A program made the position numbers and the translations under genes. Below are positions 1 to 12,732 of a stretch of 64,000 bases of DNA, in pieces. Below the pieces are notes generated by a model. The model made no database searches. It was not told the origin of the DNA and saw only the letters and a program-made list of their open reading frames with translations. The first letter of the stretch is position 1; each line of letters begins with the position of its first letter. The DNA is from Berghia stephanieae (Eukaryota > Mollusca > Gastropoda > Nudibranchia > Aeolidiidae), in contig CM067444.1 in the NCBI GenBank assembly GCA_034508935.3, positions 53,102,436 through 53,166,435 on the forward strand, given 5' to 3'.

Positions 1-43
<43 letters not shown>
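1..43. repeat. TA array at the window edge
   Basis: Pure TA dinucleotides, continuing off the left edge. Confidence 0.95.
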
Positions 44-45
<2 letters not shown>

Positions 46-145
46 AATCGGGTTGGATACAAATATGGTACGAAAAGTGCTCGACATGTAGCAATGGAGC
101 GAATTATTATTTTAATATTTACCACAATGTTGGAGTCAGTCTACA

Positions 146-182
146 TCGATGTTTCAGGCCTTTTCAGCCATCGTCAGGACCG
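146..182 (-). repeat. Hairpin motif of the CTGACGA...GAAAC type
   Basis: Minus strand reads CTGACGATGGC, loop TGAAAA, then GGCCTGAAACATCG. The stem GGC/GCC is bracketed by CTGACGA and GAAAC. Confidence 0.45.
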
Positions 183-362
183 TGTGTTACATGAGTTTGG
201 TTTGTTGTGTGTTGTTGCTTGTTGAAGTGGTTCCGTAGGTTTGTAGTTGATTAATAAGTGCTTCCGGCGATGCGGACAACTATTGTACATCTCATTTTTC
301 GTGTTGAGTGTTCCTTCATGGGGGTGCTTGATTATAGTATATTTATCTTCCAGGCATAAGCT

Positions 363-365
<3 letters not shown>

Positions 366-424
<59 letters not shown>
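366..424. repeat. TA array
   Basis: About 29 TA units. The Tyr-Ile repeat frame across it (247-600) is not a gene. Confidence 0.95.
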
Positions 425-425
<1 letters not shown>

Positions 426-2590
426 CTTTAATGCAATGTTATCAGTTGCTTTATTTTTCTACGAATACAATATATTAATAATTGTAACAGATAGTTACAA
501 GTTAAAACTCCTTTTTACACAGGTTAACCTAGGTGAAAACTGTTCACCGCAGGAAGAAGACGGATTTATTCCTATTAATTTTAATAAAAGGAAACCGTAG
601 GATGAAGTGGATAGTTGACTGTCGCCTTGGAATGCAATAAAGACACAAGGGAGAGTGGCTAAGTTGCTACCTACTCATGTTGACTGCGTTGCGACCAGTT
701 GCGTACGATCATTTATAGTTTACTATTATGCCGTTGTTTAAAAAAAAAAAAACACGGTATATTATGCAATGGTAACCAAATAGCACATACTGTGTTCTTC
801 AATAAAACGGCAGAATAATAATTGAAGTCTAATGAAACGTGGAGTCTTTAATAAATTTACCAAATTTAGGTCATTATTAGGCCATTCTTATTTCCAAGGC
901 TTCGGTGAGCTTAATATCAAGATATCCGGCCGGCTGAAATCAGTTAAAGATGTGGTTTAGAACTTGCTACACCATAAACAATAAGTTAAGTAGCCAATCG
1001 AAATTTACAGATACTGATAAAAAAAAACATGACTCGGAAATCTATGTTTGTCAGGCACATGCCAACCACAGAGTACTTTTAAACGAAGTTGCATTACGCT
1101 GTTTAGTGTAGTTTTTTTCTTTTCAAGGCACGGGATTCAATCTCAATGTCCTCCCCACATGTTCATGAACATCTCGAGGTTTGCTACTGTAAACAGGATT
1201 ATTTAGTTAAACTTAAAAAAAAAGAGAGAAATCGGGTGTCCTAAAGCCACCGGAGTTAGCGGTATTTAAGAAAGCGCATTGTGTCTCGAACTATAAAGGT
1301 AATAAGCCTTATCATGTTCTGACAACATATTTGACATACCAGGAAGAACAGGGACAACAAAATACCATTATATTTCCCGAAACACTGCACCGGTTACCAT
1401 TTACAATGTCACTTTCATTGTTCTTGTAAAAAAAAATGTGACCTTTGTCAACTCACACTGACCTTAACCCTCATCGGATTGAGTTGTAAAAAGTAATAAA
1501 CAAAAATGAATATAACAGCTTCAAAAAAAAAAAAAAAAAAAAAAAGAACAAAATACCAAACACGGAACGTTTCGGCCCCAAAACCCTTCTTCAGCCAACA
1601 ACAAAAAACAATAAAGATTGGAAAGATTTTTCTACAGAGAGTACCTAAAAATATCTCTGTCGTCTATCTGGAATTTATTTGGTTTTTATATTTTACTCCC
1701 AAAAATGTGTACTTTCGACGATCTGCACTTATCTTATAGTTTTGTTGTTTTTTTTTTTAAAGCCAGGGTCATTAGCAACAGGACACTTTTTGCCTCTGTC
1801 ATTCGTAACCGATGCATTTTCCTTCCGAATCGAAGCTCTCTCAATCTAAAAATAGCTGCTATCGTGTCCACGCTATGATGCATCCTAATAACTAGTTTCA
1901 GACTAAGGTTGAAGCCCCGCATCAGCAAATGACTAAATTTTTTCCAAACTTGGTCCGAAGGTGCCGTGATTTTAGTCTGGGACTTGTTTAATCAGCTCAC
2001 ACGAAATCCGTGTTTTTACGAGTCCTTGAGAATTCGCCGGTTAGAGAAAGTCAGAGACTAAGCGCTAGTCTGTGTTCATGAAAACCAGCCCTGTACTTTT
2101 ATCCAGAAATGATGAGACACAACTGCTCCTGGGTGAACAGGTTAAGTTCGATCATTCGAACACTTGAAAGCCCGTAACCATAACAACCAATAATATTGTA
2201 ATTTACCAGCATTTATCTCTAGAATTTATACTAAACTTGAAAAATTGAAATTCACCAAAATAAAAATTAAAAAAAAATAAATACAACTTCATCCATTAAC
2301 AACCGTGGGAATTTTTTAAGCTGCTTTACAGTGTTCTGAGATACTGTAATTTTTGTATAATTTCTTTCTAGACAACTTTTATTTCCACTTTGAAAAAATA
2401 TGGACAATTTGGTCAATTATGTTGTCAACAGATAAGAATGTGCATTTTAATTAATTTACTTTTCCTTAAGAGGCCGAGATAACAGCAACAGGGCTCGATT
2501 TTACGTTATGAATAATTCGCCTTTTCTAATTTTTACACAACTCAACACTTAAAGTACGTAATAGAAAGCTTAGATTAACGATGATCATCA
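425..2590. other. No gene recognised
   Basis: AT-rich sequence with A/T runs and one A22-type run near 1523. Apart from the hairpin motif at 1563-1602 I see nothing I can name. This is where further exons of the 2596-2662 candidate would be expected, and none is visible. Confidence 0.5.
1563..1602 (-). repeat. Hairpin motif of the GAAGGG...GAAACG type
   Basis: Minus strand reads CTGAAGAAGGG, a short loop, then GGCCGAAACGTTCC. Related to the motif in the foldback elements and framed by a C-U-G-A-N-G-A / G-A-A-A pattern. Confidence 0.45.
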
Positions 2591-2595
2591 CTTAC

Positions 2596-2662
2596 CGTCT
2601 GTGTAATCGTAGTCATGAAACCCGCTAGGAGGCGCACGTCGATTTGTTGGCGATGACGTCAT
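2596..2662 (-). CDS. Candidate first coding exon of an unidentified gene running off the left edge
   Basis: An ATG opens MTSSPTNRRAPPSGFHDYDY then TD, and the frame stops at a strong donor G/GTAAGTG (phase 1). The stretch is more GC-rich than its surroundings, and a full CRE-type palindrome TGACGTCA overlaps the start codon. I do not recognise the protein and found no second exon between 1 and 2590, so this could be a chance match or an exon of a gene with long introns. Confidence 0.3.
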
Positions 2663-4002
2663 GTTTTTATGTATGTAGAATCTAGTCGGTGTGATCCAAA
2701 TTGAAATAAAGTTTTAAGAAGTTTTCACACATTTTACCACTCTTTTAAATTATGACCAGGCTGAATGCGAACTGTTGATAAAATAAAAAGGCACTTCCAT
2801 TTTTTTAAAAACCAGAGCGTGTGTTAAAAGGGGTAACAAAATTAAGACGAAAAACATAAAAAGAGGAAGGGGTGGCAACCAACAAAAAGAGATTGAACGA
2901 TAACAAATCCTTCTGAAATGTTTTTAATGCAGGTAAGCTTGAGAATTTTCATGAGTTGAGTCGTGTTAAAGTTGGATAGAACCATACCAGAAAAGAAGTA
3001 GCGGTCAAAAATGGGAAATGACTCAAAGGGTACGTCCAACAGTAATGAATAGAGTGAATTTATTACATAATAATATGCTGTGGAGAAAGAAAGGGAGTAA
3101 TAAATAGAGACTTGCGTCATACGGTTCCTTCACTTCATTGTGATTTGCGTAAGGTAATGGGGTGTGTTGTGTACATAATGAATACTGGAGTGAGTTACAA
3201 TTTGGTTCATTGAGGTCACAATCACAATGACCACAGTCAATACTTAAAGTGGGGTGAATCGAGTTTTTGGTGTTGGTAACATTAAATGCAAAAGATAGAG
3301 AATCATACAGTGCTAGAAAAAGCAGAAAACTAACGACAAGGAAAACAAAGAAGAAGAAAAAACATGTCAAATCACTCTGACGCTTTATCCTATTGAAATA
3401 TAGATTTAGGTCAGCACCATTCCAGCTGACACTGTGAAACATTTCTAATACAATTAACATGCCTCATAAATCCATTAATGTGTGCTCTAGAAATGGAAAT
3501 ATTTCCAAAATTTCTCATTTAATTTGTAGGTTCTCAAAACTCCCTCAATGCAATCCACCGATTACAAATGATAATTCATGTCGATAATTTGTTTAGAGCC
3601 CATTTCATCATAGAATGAATGAAGTTCGTGTCACTCGGCTCATTTTCTTTGTTTTAGAACAGCCAGAGATGTGAATAGTTCTCACTAAATGCTCTCCATT
3701 GGACAATTATAATCAATAAATGTAACATAGTTTTATTGGTTGATGATACTATTATTTTGGCGAGCATTCTGGGGTGGTGTGAGGATTTTACCCAATATAA
3801 TTCCACCAATAAGAAAAAGCTCTGGGCACAAACGAATACATTGCGGTCATAAAGAATTTATTAAGTTTTCAACTGTGATTAAGCATAGTATGAAAACATA
3901 ATCTGAGCGCATTTTCACGAATTTATCACGCCAAATGTGTTTCATAATGTTTCATTCATTCCCCAGCCCAGCAGGCCATATGAAACCAACTTTCCATTTA
4001 AG
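2663..4002. other. No gene recognised
   Basis: Contains an open frame of 145 codons on the minus strand (3023-3460) with a hydrophobic Phe/Leu stretch but no family motif, no supporting start context and ordinary AT-rich composition. Treated as chance. Confidence 0.5.
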
Positions 4003-4265
4003 GATGTCCCGATAGCTCAGTTAGTAGAGCACTCGCTTCAAACACAAAGTGACCAATCCCGGTTTAGATTTTTTTTTCTTGCACCCCCCCCCCCCCCCCC
4101 CCCCCGCAACAGTGATTGTGTAACTGCTGGGTCTGTTAGATTTGGCGGAAAGTACTTTGCATTAGACTAGCGTTCTATCCAAAGGGTAGTAATCGATTGC
4201 GTTTGTCCATTTCAAGCCATAAAAACAGGGATTAACTCCATCTCTACGGGCGCATCGGCTCTGAA
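4003..4265 (+). mobile_element. SINE family C, copy 1
   Basis: tRNA-like head GATAGCTCAGTTAGTAGAGC with box B-like ACCAATCCCGG, then a C22 tract (4084-4105), then the family body GTCTGTTAGATTTGGCGGAA, GACTAGCGTTCTATCCAAAG and a 3' part ending near the GGGATTAACTCC segment. Confidence 0.82.
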
Positions 4266-4852
4266 CAGCGGCTCGAAACGACACCTACTCTCACCCTAGT
4301 CCAGTGGGGTATTGTGAGTAAAGTGCATTTCCATGGACATAACATCATTGTCAAACTTTGCGATTATTTTCAAACACGGTAACTGATCATAATATTCAAC
4401 ACCAATTCACTATGTAAGAGTGAGACCGTGAGACTTTAAAGCCCTATCACAGACACCAAATTCAACAAGCGGACTAGACGTGAAAGACTATTTAATTCCA
4501 CCTAATGCACTTAAAAATTTGAAATTTTTCTTTTAATATCATTAAATACCCGCTTCCTCCTTGTATTCCCGACAAGGACTTAAATATTTAATTATATCAG
4601 TATGTTTAACACTTCACATTTTCAGCCCACAAAATCAAGTCCTTTCCCTATAATATTTCAGAGAATACTGAATGCGATTGACGTATGTGTTTCGATCCAA
4701 CCCAATAATGTTTTCTTGCTTCCTCGGGATAGTATACAAAATTTGTAAATTATGCTGATTATATTTGGCTGTTCAGGAAACTTCTTGTTGCAATTTCTTG
4801 TACAGTCTTGTCAACTTAAAATTTCTGATGTGGAAACTATTAGCCTACTGAA

Positions 4853-5496
<644 letters not shown>

Positions 5497-5499
5497 ATT

Positions 5500-5569
<70 letters not shown>

Positions 5570-5599
5570 ACTATTACTACTACCACTACTTCTATTACT

Positions 5600-6564
5600 A
5601 TTACCACTATAATTACCACCAACACTTCAACTGAAGCAGCAGTTGGTGTCAAAACAGTGGAATTTGTCTGCTGTTTTAGTTTGTTTTGCTGGTTGTTGTT
5701 GTTTTGTTTTTCAAAGGTGCATATTAGTCGGTGTAGATAACTTCATTGCAAAGTTTCGGGTGTTTTTGATTCATATGTATTTGTTGGGTTGGGTTTTTTT
5801 AGCTCAATGCTAACCCCTTTATTATATGATAATTTATTATTGTTCAAAGCAATATTTTAATTTCCTCCATTATTGCTTGAACTTGAAAGTGGAGTTCCCG
5901 ATTTTGAAAAAAAGGTGTCATACATTTTATAATGTCTTGGGGTATGAGAACCTTTCCAGGTGAGAAAATAACGATGGAAACAAGTGCTTGGGGAAACAGG
6001 AAAGAGAAATAAATTATATGGCTTACAGTGACAAACAAAAACAAACCAACAAACAAACAAACAAACAAAAAAAAACAAAAACAAAAAAAAAACATCGTCT
6101 AAATTTGAAATATCCACGGCTGGAGAACCACATTACAGCGAAGGCGACTCTTTTTCAATATTATGATTGATTTCCTTCTATCATCTCCCATTCACTGTAA
6201 TTTTGTGTTTCTTGCTTCGTACGAAACTAAAGCTAGAGGTTGGCAGCCTGTATTTTTTATGGGGCTCCCCAAATAGCGCCGATCACAGATCAGTGTGCAA
6301 ACAAGCCTTCCCAGTGTTTTATGGCGGTATAAACTAATTACAGACCGGCACATCAAACAATCGAATCACTTCATCGATATACCAGGCCGTCACCACCACC
6401 ACCCCGTCCCCTCACCATTCAAGTCACCACCCTCAAAAACCTACCCCTCGTCTTTAATAAATACTCCCCAGTCAGTAGGTATGTCAGTTGTGCTCTTGAG
6501 TTAATGTTATCTAAATAAGGTACATAAATTTACAAGATCCCGCATGCTCGATTCGCTTAAAAGG
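5600..6564. other. No gene recognised; AAAC microsatellite
   Basis: An AAAC/AAAAC run at about 6028-6095 and nothing else I can support. Confidence 0.55.
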
Positions 6565-6815
6565 TAAGCTACATTTATCCCGCCCTCTAATGGTGCTATG
6601 CGTTTAGGTAAAATACTGACAACATCCGCCAGTCGGTTATAACGTACCTACACACAAAACTATGCATAACCTTAAACGTTTACAGTCTGGTTGGTATAAT
6701 TTAGAATTTAAGTGAAAACTAATCATTAAACTGGATGTCTAAAAACAATAATAGATAGCTGAGTGGCGTCAATTTCGATCCTGCTATATGCTCTGTTATT
6801 TATGGCTTTAAAGTA
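6565..6815. repeat. Dispersed repeat E, copy 1
   Basis: Shares ordered blocks with 56576-56805: TGCTATGCGTTTAGGTAAAA, ATCCGCCAGTCGG, AACGTTTACAGTCTG, and GATAGCTGAGTGGCGTCAAT. No coding capacity. Class unknown. Confidence 0.7.
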
Positions 6816-7269
6816 TCGCCGCTGCTGTTACAATTTTAAAGTTAATTTTCGTGGCAACAGTAAAAAATAGGCATAGGACAGAGAGTTCAGTAGACTTACA
6901 AATCAAGTCATACATTCACACTTTTTCAGAGCTTCAGAATCAAAGAAAACTGGCAGTAGACTAAATTTAGATTTTGCGATGCTCAAGTCGCCTTTCCCAA
7001 AATAGCTTACCCTTTTTTTTCAATACCTTTTTCAAAAAGTAATCAGTGATGTTCCATGGTAGTTTGCATTTCCTCCGGGAAATGTTTAAATGACAAATGA
7101 AATGAATGCAATTTGATATTAACTTGTCTTTCTTGTTTGAACGGAAGCATGAAAACATGTACGTATTAAACAACTAGAACTGAACTGCTTTCTTCAGTGG
7201 AGGGTGTGCAATGCCAACCAACGTCCTGAAGCAAATTGTTTGTGCACAATTCAATGCAGTGATGTATCA

Positions 7270-7439
7270 AGATCGACGTGTACATATTTGCAGGTCTGAT
7301 AACCCAATTCATTACGGGCTCATTGTTGTAATGGAAATCTAAAAAAAAATGACGCAAAATTTTGTTCATTATAACAATGTTAAACTAGGCCCATAATTGA
7401 GTTCGGATGTCAGACCTGCACATATGTACACGTCGATCT
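7270..7439. mobile_element. Palindromic MITE-like element
   Basis: A 30 bp terminal inverted repeat (7270-7299 against 7410-7439) with one mismatch: outer end AGATCGACGTGTACATAT. The inner parts also pair in broken form, so nearly the whole 170 bp folds back. A related half lies at 58083-58130. Superfamily not assigned. Confidence 0.7.
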
Positions 7440-7670
7440 AGATGTTTAATGAATGGTAGGGAAGAACGACTTCAAATTGCCCCTTTATCATTGTGGTCTT
7501 TTCGAAGGTTCATCTCCGATATAATATCCTCCATTCGAGCGTTCACCGTTTCCTTCCTCTTCACAAAACCTGACTCCATCTGGGAAGTGATTACTGTCTT
7601 CCCTCGTTCTCCTCTTTTCCATGCGACTGGTCCCATTCCATTTCAGAAATCAGATGTTTTTACTGTATAA

Positions 7671-7875
7671 AGATAGAATGGACGTTTCGGGTTTACCCTG
7701 TATCAACAAACAGGATGAATGAAACACTACAGATGAAGGAGATGGTGTGATAGTGGCGTTGTTAAGATGAATAAACAAAACAGTGACAGGCAGGAAATAG
7801 TATGCTCCTTCATCTGTAGTGTTTCATTCATCCTGTTTGTTGATAAAGGGGAAACCCAAAACGTCCATTCTATCT
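7671..7875. mobile_element. Foldback element with 70 bp arms
   Basis: Left arm 7671-7740, right arm 7806-7875, nearly perfect inverted repeats, with a loop of about 65 bp. Each arm carries the GTTGAT-A-AGGG...ACCC-AAACGTCC motif at its outer part. The right arm continues into ATCTGTTTTCGTATTAAAT and AAGCTTACATTCAATTTCAC, shared with 63764-63855. Confidence 0.8.
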
Positions 7876-8677
7876 GTTTTCGTATTAAATTTAAGCTTAC
7901 ATTCAATTTCACATTGTCATTTATTTCTTCGAGCTTCGAGCAGCAACATTTACATAACTACATGAAGGAAATTCACCAAATAATTAACTCATTGCCTTTT
8001 CAGTAACATCTATTGAATTTAAGCTGTCTACAATGTTTGAAGATTTCAAGAAGTCCAATATTGGTTGGACCTAGAATACTTTGTCACCTTTGGTGCTTTT
8101 TAGTTAAAATAGACATCAACCTCCTCCTGGCTGAACGACTTATCAATTAATTATTTATTTTGGCCTCTGCCACGGTAGCGAGTTCCGCATAATAATATGG
8201 CGGTATGTATATTAAATTCCGTGATAAATTTCACCTCATGAAATCATGTCATTGAGAGCGAGGAGCAAATTGGCGGCGTCTTGTCCTAACCTCTGACTGT
8301 CAGGGATTAATAGGCAATGCATTATCATTGGAGTGGATCAGCCGAATATGAAAGTGTCCGAGTACAAAGAATAAATTTTTAAAAGGCTAATAACATGGAG
8401 ATAGAGAAGAGACTCTATTTTTAAAAACAACAACACACATTTCGTTCATCAGCGCATCAGGCCTATTGCACCAATTGCATTTACAACGATTTATGTCTAT
8501 CTCTGCCTTATTCCCCATTCTTAAAAATGAAAAAGTCGATCAAGAAGGTCCAAGGATTGTTTCAGAACCAATTGGTAATCATCAAAACGTGTGATCAGCT
8601 TGACCGAAATTACACATTGCAATAATATTTCATAATAGGGTGATTTAAAAAAAATTGATTTGATATTTTTCTTTCTG

Positions 8678-8895
8678 TTGTGGACAGCCTGGCTCAGAGG
8701 TTCGGTCTTTGCTTCGTATCCAAAAGGTACCGAGTTCCCGCCGCTGCTCTGTGTGGCCTTGAGCAAGTCACCCCGCCCTAGCTCAATTTGCGGCGCAGCA
8801 CTACGGCTGACGCCTGGGTTATTCCAGTCTTCCCTTGGAATAGACCCTAGAGACAAATTTCCCCTGAGGGATGAATAAAGGGAATTTTATTTTAT
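8678..8895 (+). mobile_element. SINE family A, copy 2
   Basis: Same head, body and tail as the copy near 5.0 kb, with a short deletion just before the box B position. The tail merges into an ATTT microsatellite (8882-8943), which looks like expansion of the A/T-rich 3' end. Confidence 0.85.
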
Positions 8896-8896
8896 T

Positions 8897-8943
<47 letters not shown>

Positions 8944-8984
8944 TACACCAGCAATCCACCGATGTAACTATTTTGACATTACCT

Positions 8985-9310
8985 AAAAGCCCCATCCAGG
9001 CACAAGCAAATGATCCCGCTATGAAGAATATATTCAAATGTATATAAAGTACAGCACATTCAAAACTAATAAGTATAATAGTACATTGCAGAGAGAGGAT
9101 TCACAAGAAAAAAATTACCATCTCTCCCAAACAAACAAACAAACTAAACATTTGACTGTCTCCGTCCCAACTGTGGACTCCGCCAGGACTAGAAAAAAAA
9201 AGAGCAATTGGAAAACAGATATATCTGGGATAGAAGATACAACAAGCGGCCTCACTGCCCACTATGAGAGGTCAAAAGATCCCATCTAGACCACTTGGAG
9301 GCTAACAGCA
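8985..9310 (-). repeat. Dispersed repeat D, partial copy
   Basis: Shares the internal segments of repeat D: the AAAAGCCCCATCCAGGCACA region, the ATATTCAAATGTATA region and GATAGAAGATACAACAAG with CTCACTGCCCACTATGAGAG. It lacks the terminal segment with CAACACATTTAGGTCA. Confidence 0.65.
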
Positions 9311-9589
9311 ATGGACGTAACAGGATTGATGGGACAAAGAGAATGGACCACAAGAGAAAAAAAAAAGGCTGCAGATATAGGAGGATAGCTTAGCCAACGC
9401 ACGTGAAAGGTGAGGGGAGATGGAATATATTTGCTTGTTTTGTGGTTTCACAGCATTTGCGGCACCTCAAGGCTATTTTGAAACAAAAAGAAATATAGGT
9501 CTGCTCCTTCAAACATACAATATAAAGCGAGACAAAGGAGGAATAGTTCAGACAGGCGATATTCAGTCCAGGAACAACCTAGCAATGTT

Positions 9590-10125
9590 TTGATTTTTAA
9601 TGTTTTTACGGCGCTTGCAACACATTTAGGTCAATTCAACGCCAGTAAAAATGAAGAAAATGGAATAGTAATTTTTTTTTAGAGATAACAATTAAAGCAT
9701 ACATGAAAAGACAAAGGGGAATGTTACAAACAGGGAACAGATGTAGATTGTAAGAGCATACCATCGGTGTACTTAGTTTGAGATCACCTAAAAGTCTCAT
9801 CCAGACGGTAGCACATGATCCAACTAGGAAGAACACACTCAAATGTTTACAGTATAAATTCAAAACAACAAATATAACAATACAAAACAAGGAGATGATT
9901 ATTTACAACGAAAAAAATATCATCTCCCAAAACTATAACTAAATATTTGACGGTTTCCCCTCCGGCCAAGGACCCGTACAGGGAAAGGACAAAATCAAAA
10001 CCAGGAAATCTCATTCAAAGACAAAGACAGCAAACTAGGGCATTAAAACTCAGTAAGTGACCTTCTCGCCCACTATGCGAGGTCAAGAACCCCACCCAGG
10101 AGTTTACCGGAAAGTTCCATTAGGA
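9590..10125 (-). repeat. Dispersed repeat D, near full-length copy
   Basis: Starts (plus view) TTTTTACGGCGCTTGCAACA, then CATTTAGGTCAATTCAACGC, and runs through GAACACACTCAAATGTTTAC and GACGGTTTCCCCTCCGGCC to the CCCACTATGCGAGGTCAAG segment. Read on the minus strand it ends with a SINE/LINE-like tail (GCAAGCGCCGTAAAAACATT). A long frame inside it (9636-9890) is shared only by repeat copies and is not a gene. Confidence 0.75.
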
Positions 10126-10235
10126 TACAAACAAGCACAGGATCCCGCTTAGAGCAGCACACGAAGATTGTTACAATACGTTCAAGGACTAAAAAATGTT
10201 CTCATAAACTGCAGAAAGATAGATGGTTTTACAAT

Positions 10236-10329
<94 letters not shown>

Positions 10330-10335
10330 AGAGAA
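10236..10335. repeat. G37 homopolymer followed by AG array
   Basis: 37 uninterrupted G (10236-10272), then GAAAGA and an AG array to about 10335. Confidence 0.95.
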
Positions 10336-10507
10336 TATCATCTTTCACAAAATGCTCTGACCCCAAACAAACCTGAGGAAAACCGAAAAGTCTTGTTCCA
10401 CAACAAAAAGGTACAATGCTACGAGCAAAGCACAAATGCTATCGTGGGATAGACGAGATAGCAAGGAGGTGGAGTGATGTAGAAACAGTCGATCCAGGTG
10501 GTCAACG

Positions 10508-10570
10508 CCCCCCCCCCCCCCCCCCATCCCAGTTGGGAATTCCCATCCTTCTGGGAGAGAGAGAGGGTGT

Positions 10571-10601
<31 letters not shown>

Positions 10602-10708
10602 TAAGAGAGAGAGAGAGATGTGGTGTGAGTGGTGTGAAGAGAGAGAGAGAGAGAAAGAGAGGAGAGGAGAGAGAGAGAGAGAGAGAAATAAAGAGAGAGA
10701 GAGAGAGA

Positions 10709-10740
<32 letters not shown>

Positions 10741-10788
10741 AATAAAGAGAGAGAGAGAGAGAGGTTTGTGGTGGGAGAGAGAGAATAA

Positions 10789-10827
<39 letters not shown>

Positions 10828-10864
10828 TGAGAGAGAGAGAGAGAGAGAGAGTGCGTGTGTGTGT
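10508..10864. repeat. C18 tract and compound GA/GT array
   Basis: C run at 10508-10525, then from 10555 alternating blocks of GA and GT dinucleotides with AATAAAG spacers repeated three times. Confidence 0.93.
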
Positions 10865-11453
10865 AAAAATGAGATATCTAAAATTAAATCACGTTTCGTT
10901 TTCCATTTCTCTTAGGGGTTTGCTCCACTTGGTCACTCTTGTGATCGTTAAAAGTCAAATGAAATGTAAGTCAAAGAATAACAGATTTAGGAGAATCTAG
11001 AAATAAACTGGGCTTAAAAGCAGCCCAATAAACATAAGACTTAAGACCAATCTTCAAATTTAAACAGAGAGATGAGATGAGAATCCAAAAAGCAATATAT
11101 CCGTGCGTCTCTCCGAAACCTCTTCATTGCCCTGCTGAGACCGGAACAGGGTTCTCGTCGAGAAGTACACACTCAAATGACACTAAAATATCAAAAAACA
11201 ATTAGATATCTACCTATAAATATAACACGAAGATAGTTAACAAGAAAGATATGTCCCCAAAACAGAAGAACACCCGTTTGACTTGACCGTTATCCTCTTC
11301 ACTAAGGATCATTGAACCCAAGGATGATTTCCATTCCGTGACTAGGACAGAAAGTAATGTGGAGGGGACAAAAGATTTATGCGGTTAGAAAAGACAGCAA
11401 AGAATATTGAAGGCCCTGTTATATTTATAACATGGTGTTTGAAAGGTAAAAGG
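10865..11453. other. Gap between microsatellite and SINE; possible remnant of repeat D
   Basis: GAAGTACACACTCAAATGAC and AACAAGAAAGATATGTCCCC followed by AAAACAGAAGAAC recall internal segments of repeat D, but the match is poor. Nothing else seen. Confidence 0.3.
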
Positions 11454-11668
11454 GGGCAGCGTGGCTCAGCGGTACGGTCTTTGCTTTGTACCCGAAAGGT
11501 ACCGAGTTCGATCACCCGCCGCTGCGCTGTGTGGCCTTGAGCAAGTCACCTCGCCCAAAATTTGAGGCGCTGCACTGCGGCTGACGCTTGGGTTAATCTA
11601 GACTTCCCTTGGATTGGCCCTAGAGAAAAATTTCCCCTATGGGACCAAAAAAGGGAATTTTATCTTTT
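11454..11668 (+). mobile_element. SINE family A, copy 3
   Basis: Complete tRNA-like head with box B GGTACCGAGTTCGATCAC; the body has a small deletion in the CTAGCTCA segment. It ends at GGGAATTTTATC and a T run. Confidence 0.85.
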
Positions 11669-12732
11669 TTTTTTTTGTAAAGCAAAAATTAATACATTTC
11701 TAGATACTCATATTTTTTTTTTCAAAACCTTTATTCAAAATTAAATATTATTTATTTATACATAATACTACGAAGCCTTTCATGTCATTTTCACAATATT
11801 TGGTGACAAAAGTATTTGGTAAGAAGTGAACAAGCACACTTTTCATCCCTTATGAGAGCTCTTATCAATTACACAGCCCTGAACTAGCTTTTTATCTCAC
11901 AGATTAAAAGGGATTTTTGCATAGCTCTTCTTTGCGATAATCAGTTAAGTAACAAGCGAATAGTCATTTGAATGACTTTCAAGTAGATGCTGCATGTGAT
12001 TTATCACAGTTATAATGGACTTAAGAGAAAATCTTAAGAATACCATTGCATTCAAGTTTAGATCACTGAGTCGTTGTGATGAGGTTTCAGGAGAGCATTT
12101 TTCACTACCCCCCCCCCCCCCCCCCCCCCCACCTAGCCTTAAAAGAATTCTAAGGTTCTATGAGCATTGAATTAAAACAAATTAAAGTGAACTCAGGGAC
12201 ACAACAAGTTAGAAATGTAATCAATGGAAGAGAAGACACTCACCCCCAAAAATTTACTCTCCAAGTTAAAACGAAACTAGGTAAGACATTAAGATAAAAA
12301 CCTATAAAAATAATACATGTCATCTTGTCCCTTAATTTGTTCAAGAAAACTCGACTTGTAATGAGCTCATGACATTAAAAGAATGAGATAAGACCAAATC
12401 AACTCAATCTGCCCTAATACTTATGTCACCATCATTTGCCAAAATATCACCTACTTAAAAAACTTCATATGAGTCGTTGCTACAAGTTCAGAGATCTGGT
12501 ATCACAATAGCATTGATTCGACAAACACGCCTTCAGTCACCCATCACTCATCAGTAAAAGTCATTTTATCTATAGTCATAATATAGTTTTATGATTAAGA
12601 CATGAAGTAATAATATACATCTAAAGGGCTCAGCGCAAAAAGTGCCTTTGTAAAATATATATGTGTATATGTAAAACTTGAAACAGACTTTAATATGGAC
12701 TAAGATATTACAATCGCAGTCATATGTTTGTT
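11669..12732. other. No gene recognised; C23 tract
   Basis: A C23 homopolymer at 12108-12130 in AT-rich sequence. No exon-like segment seen. Confidence 0.55.

Noticed and set aside
3023-3460. 145-codon open frame on the minus strand
   Set aside because: No family motif, low-complexity Phe run, overlaps another chance frame, and ordinary AT-rich composition. Not supported as a gene.
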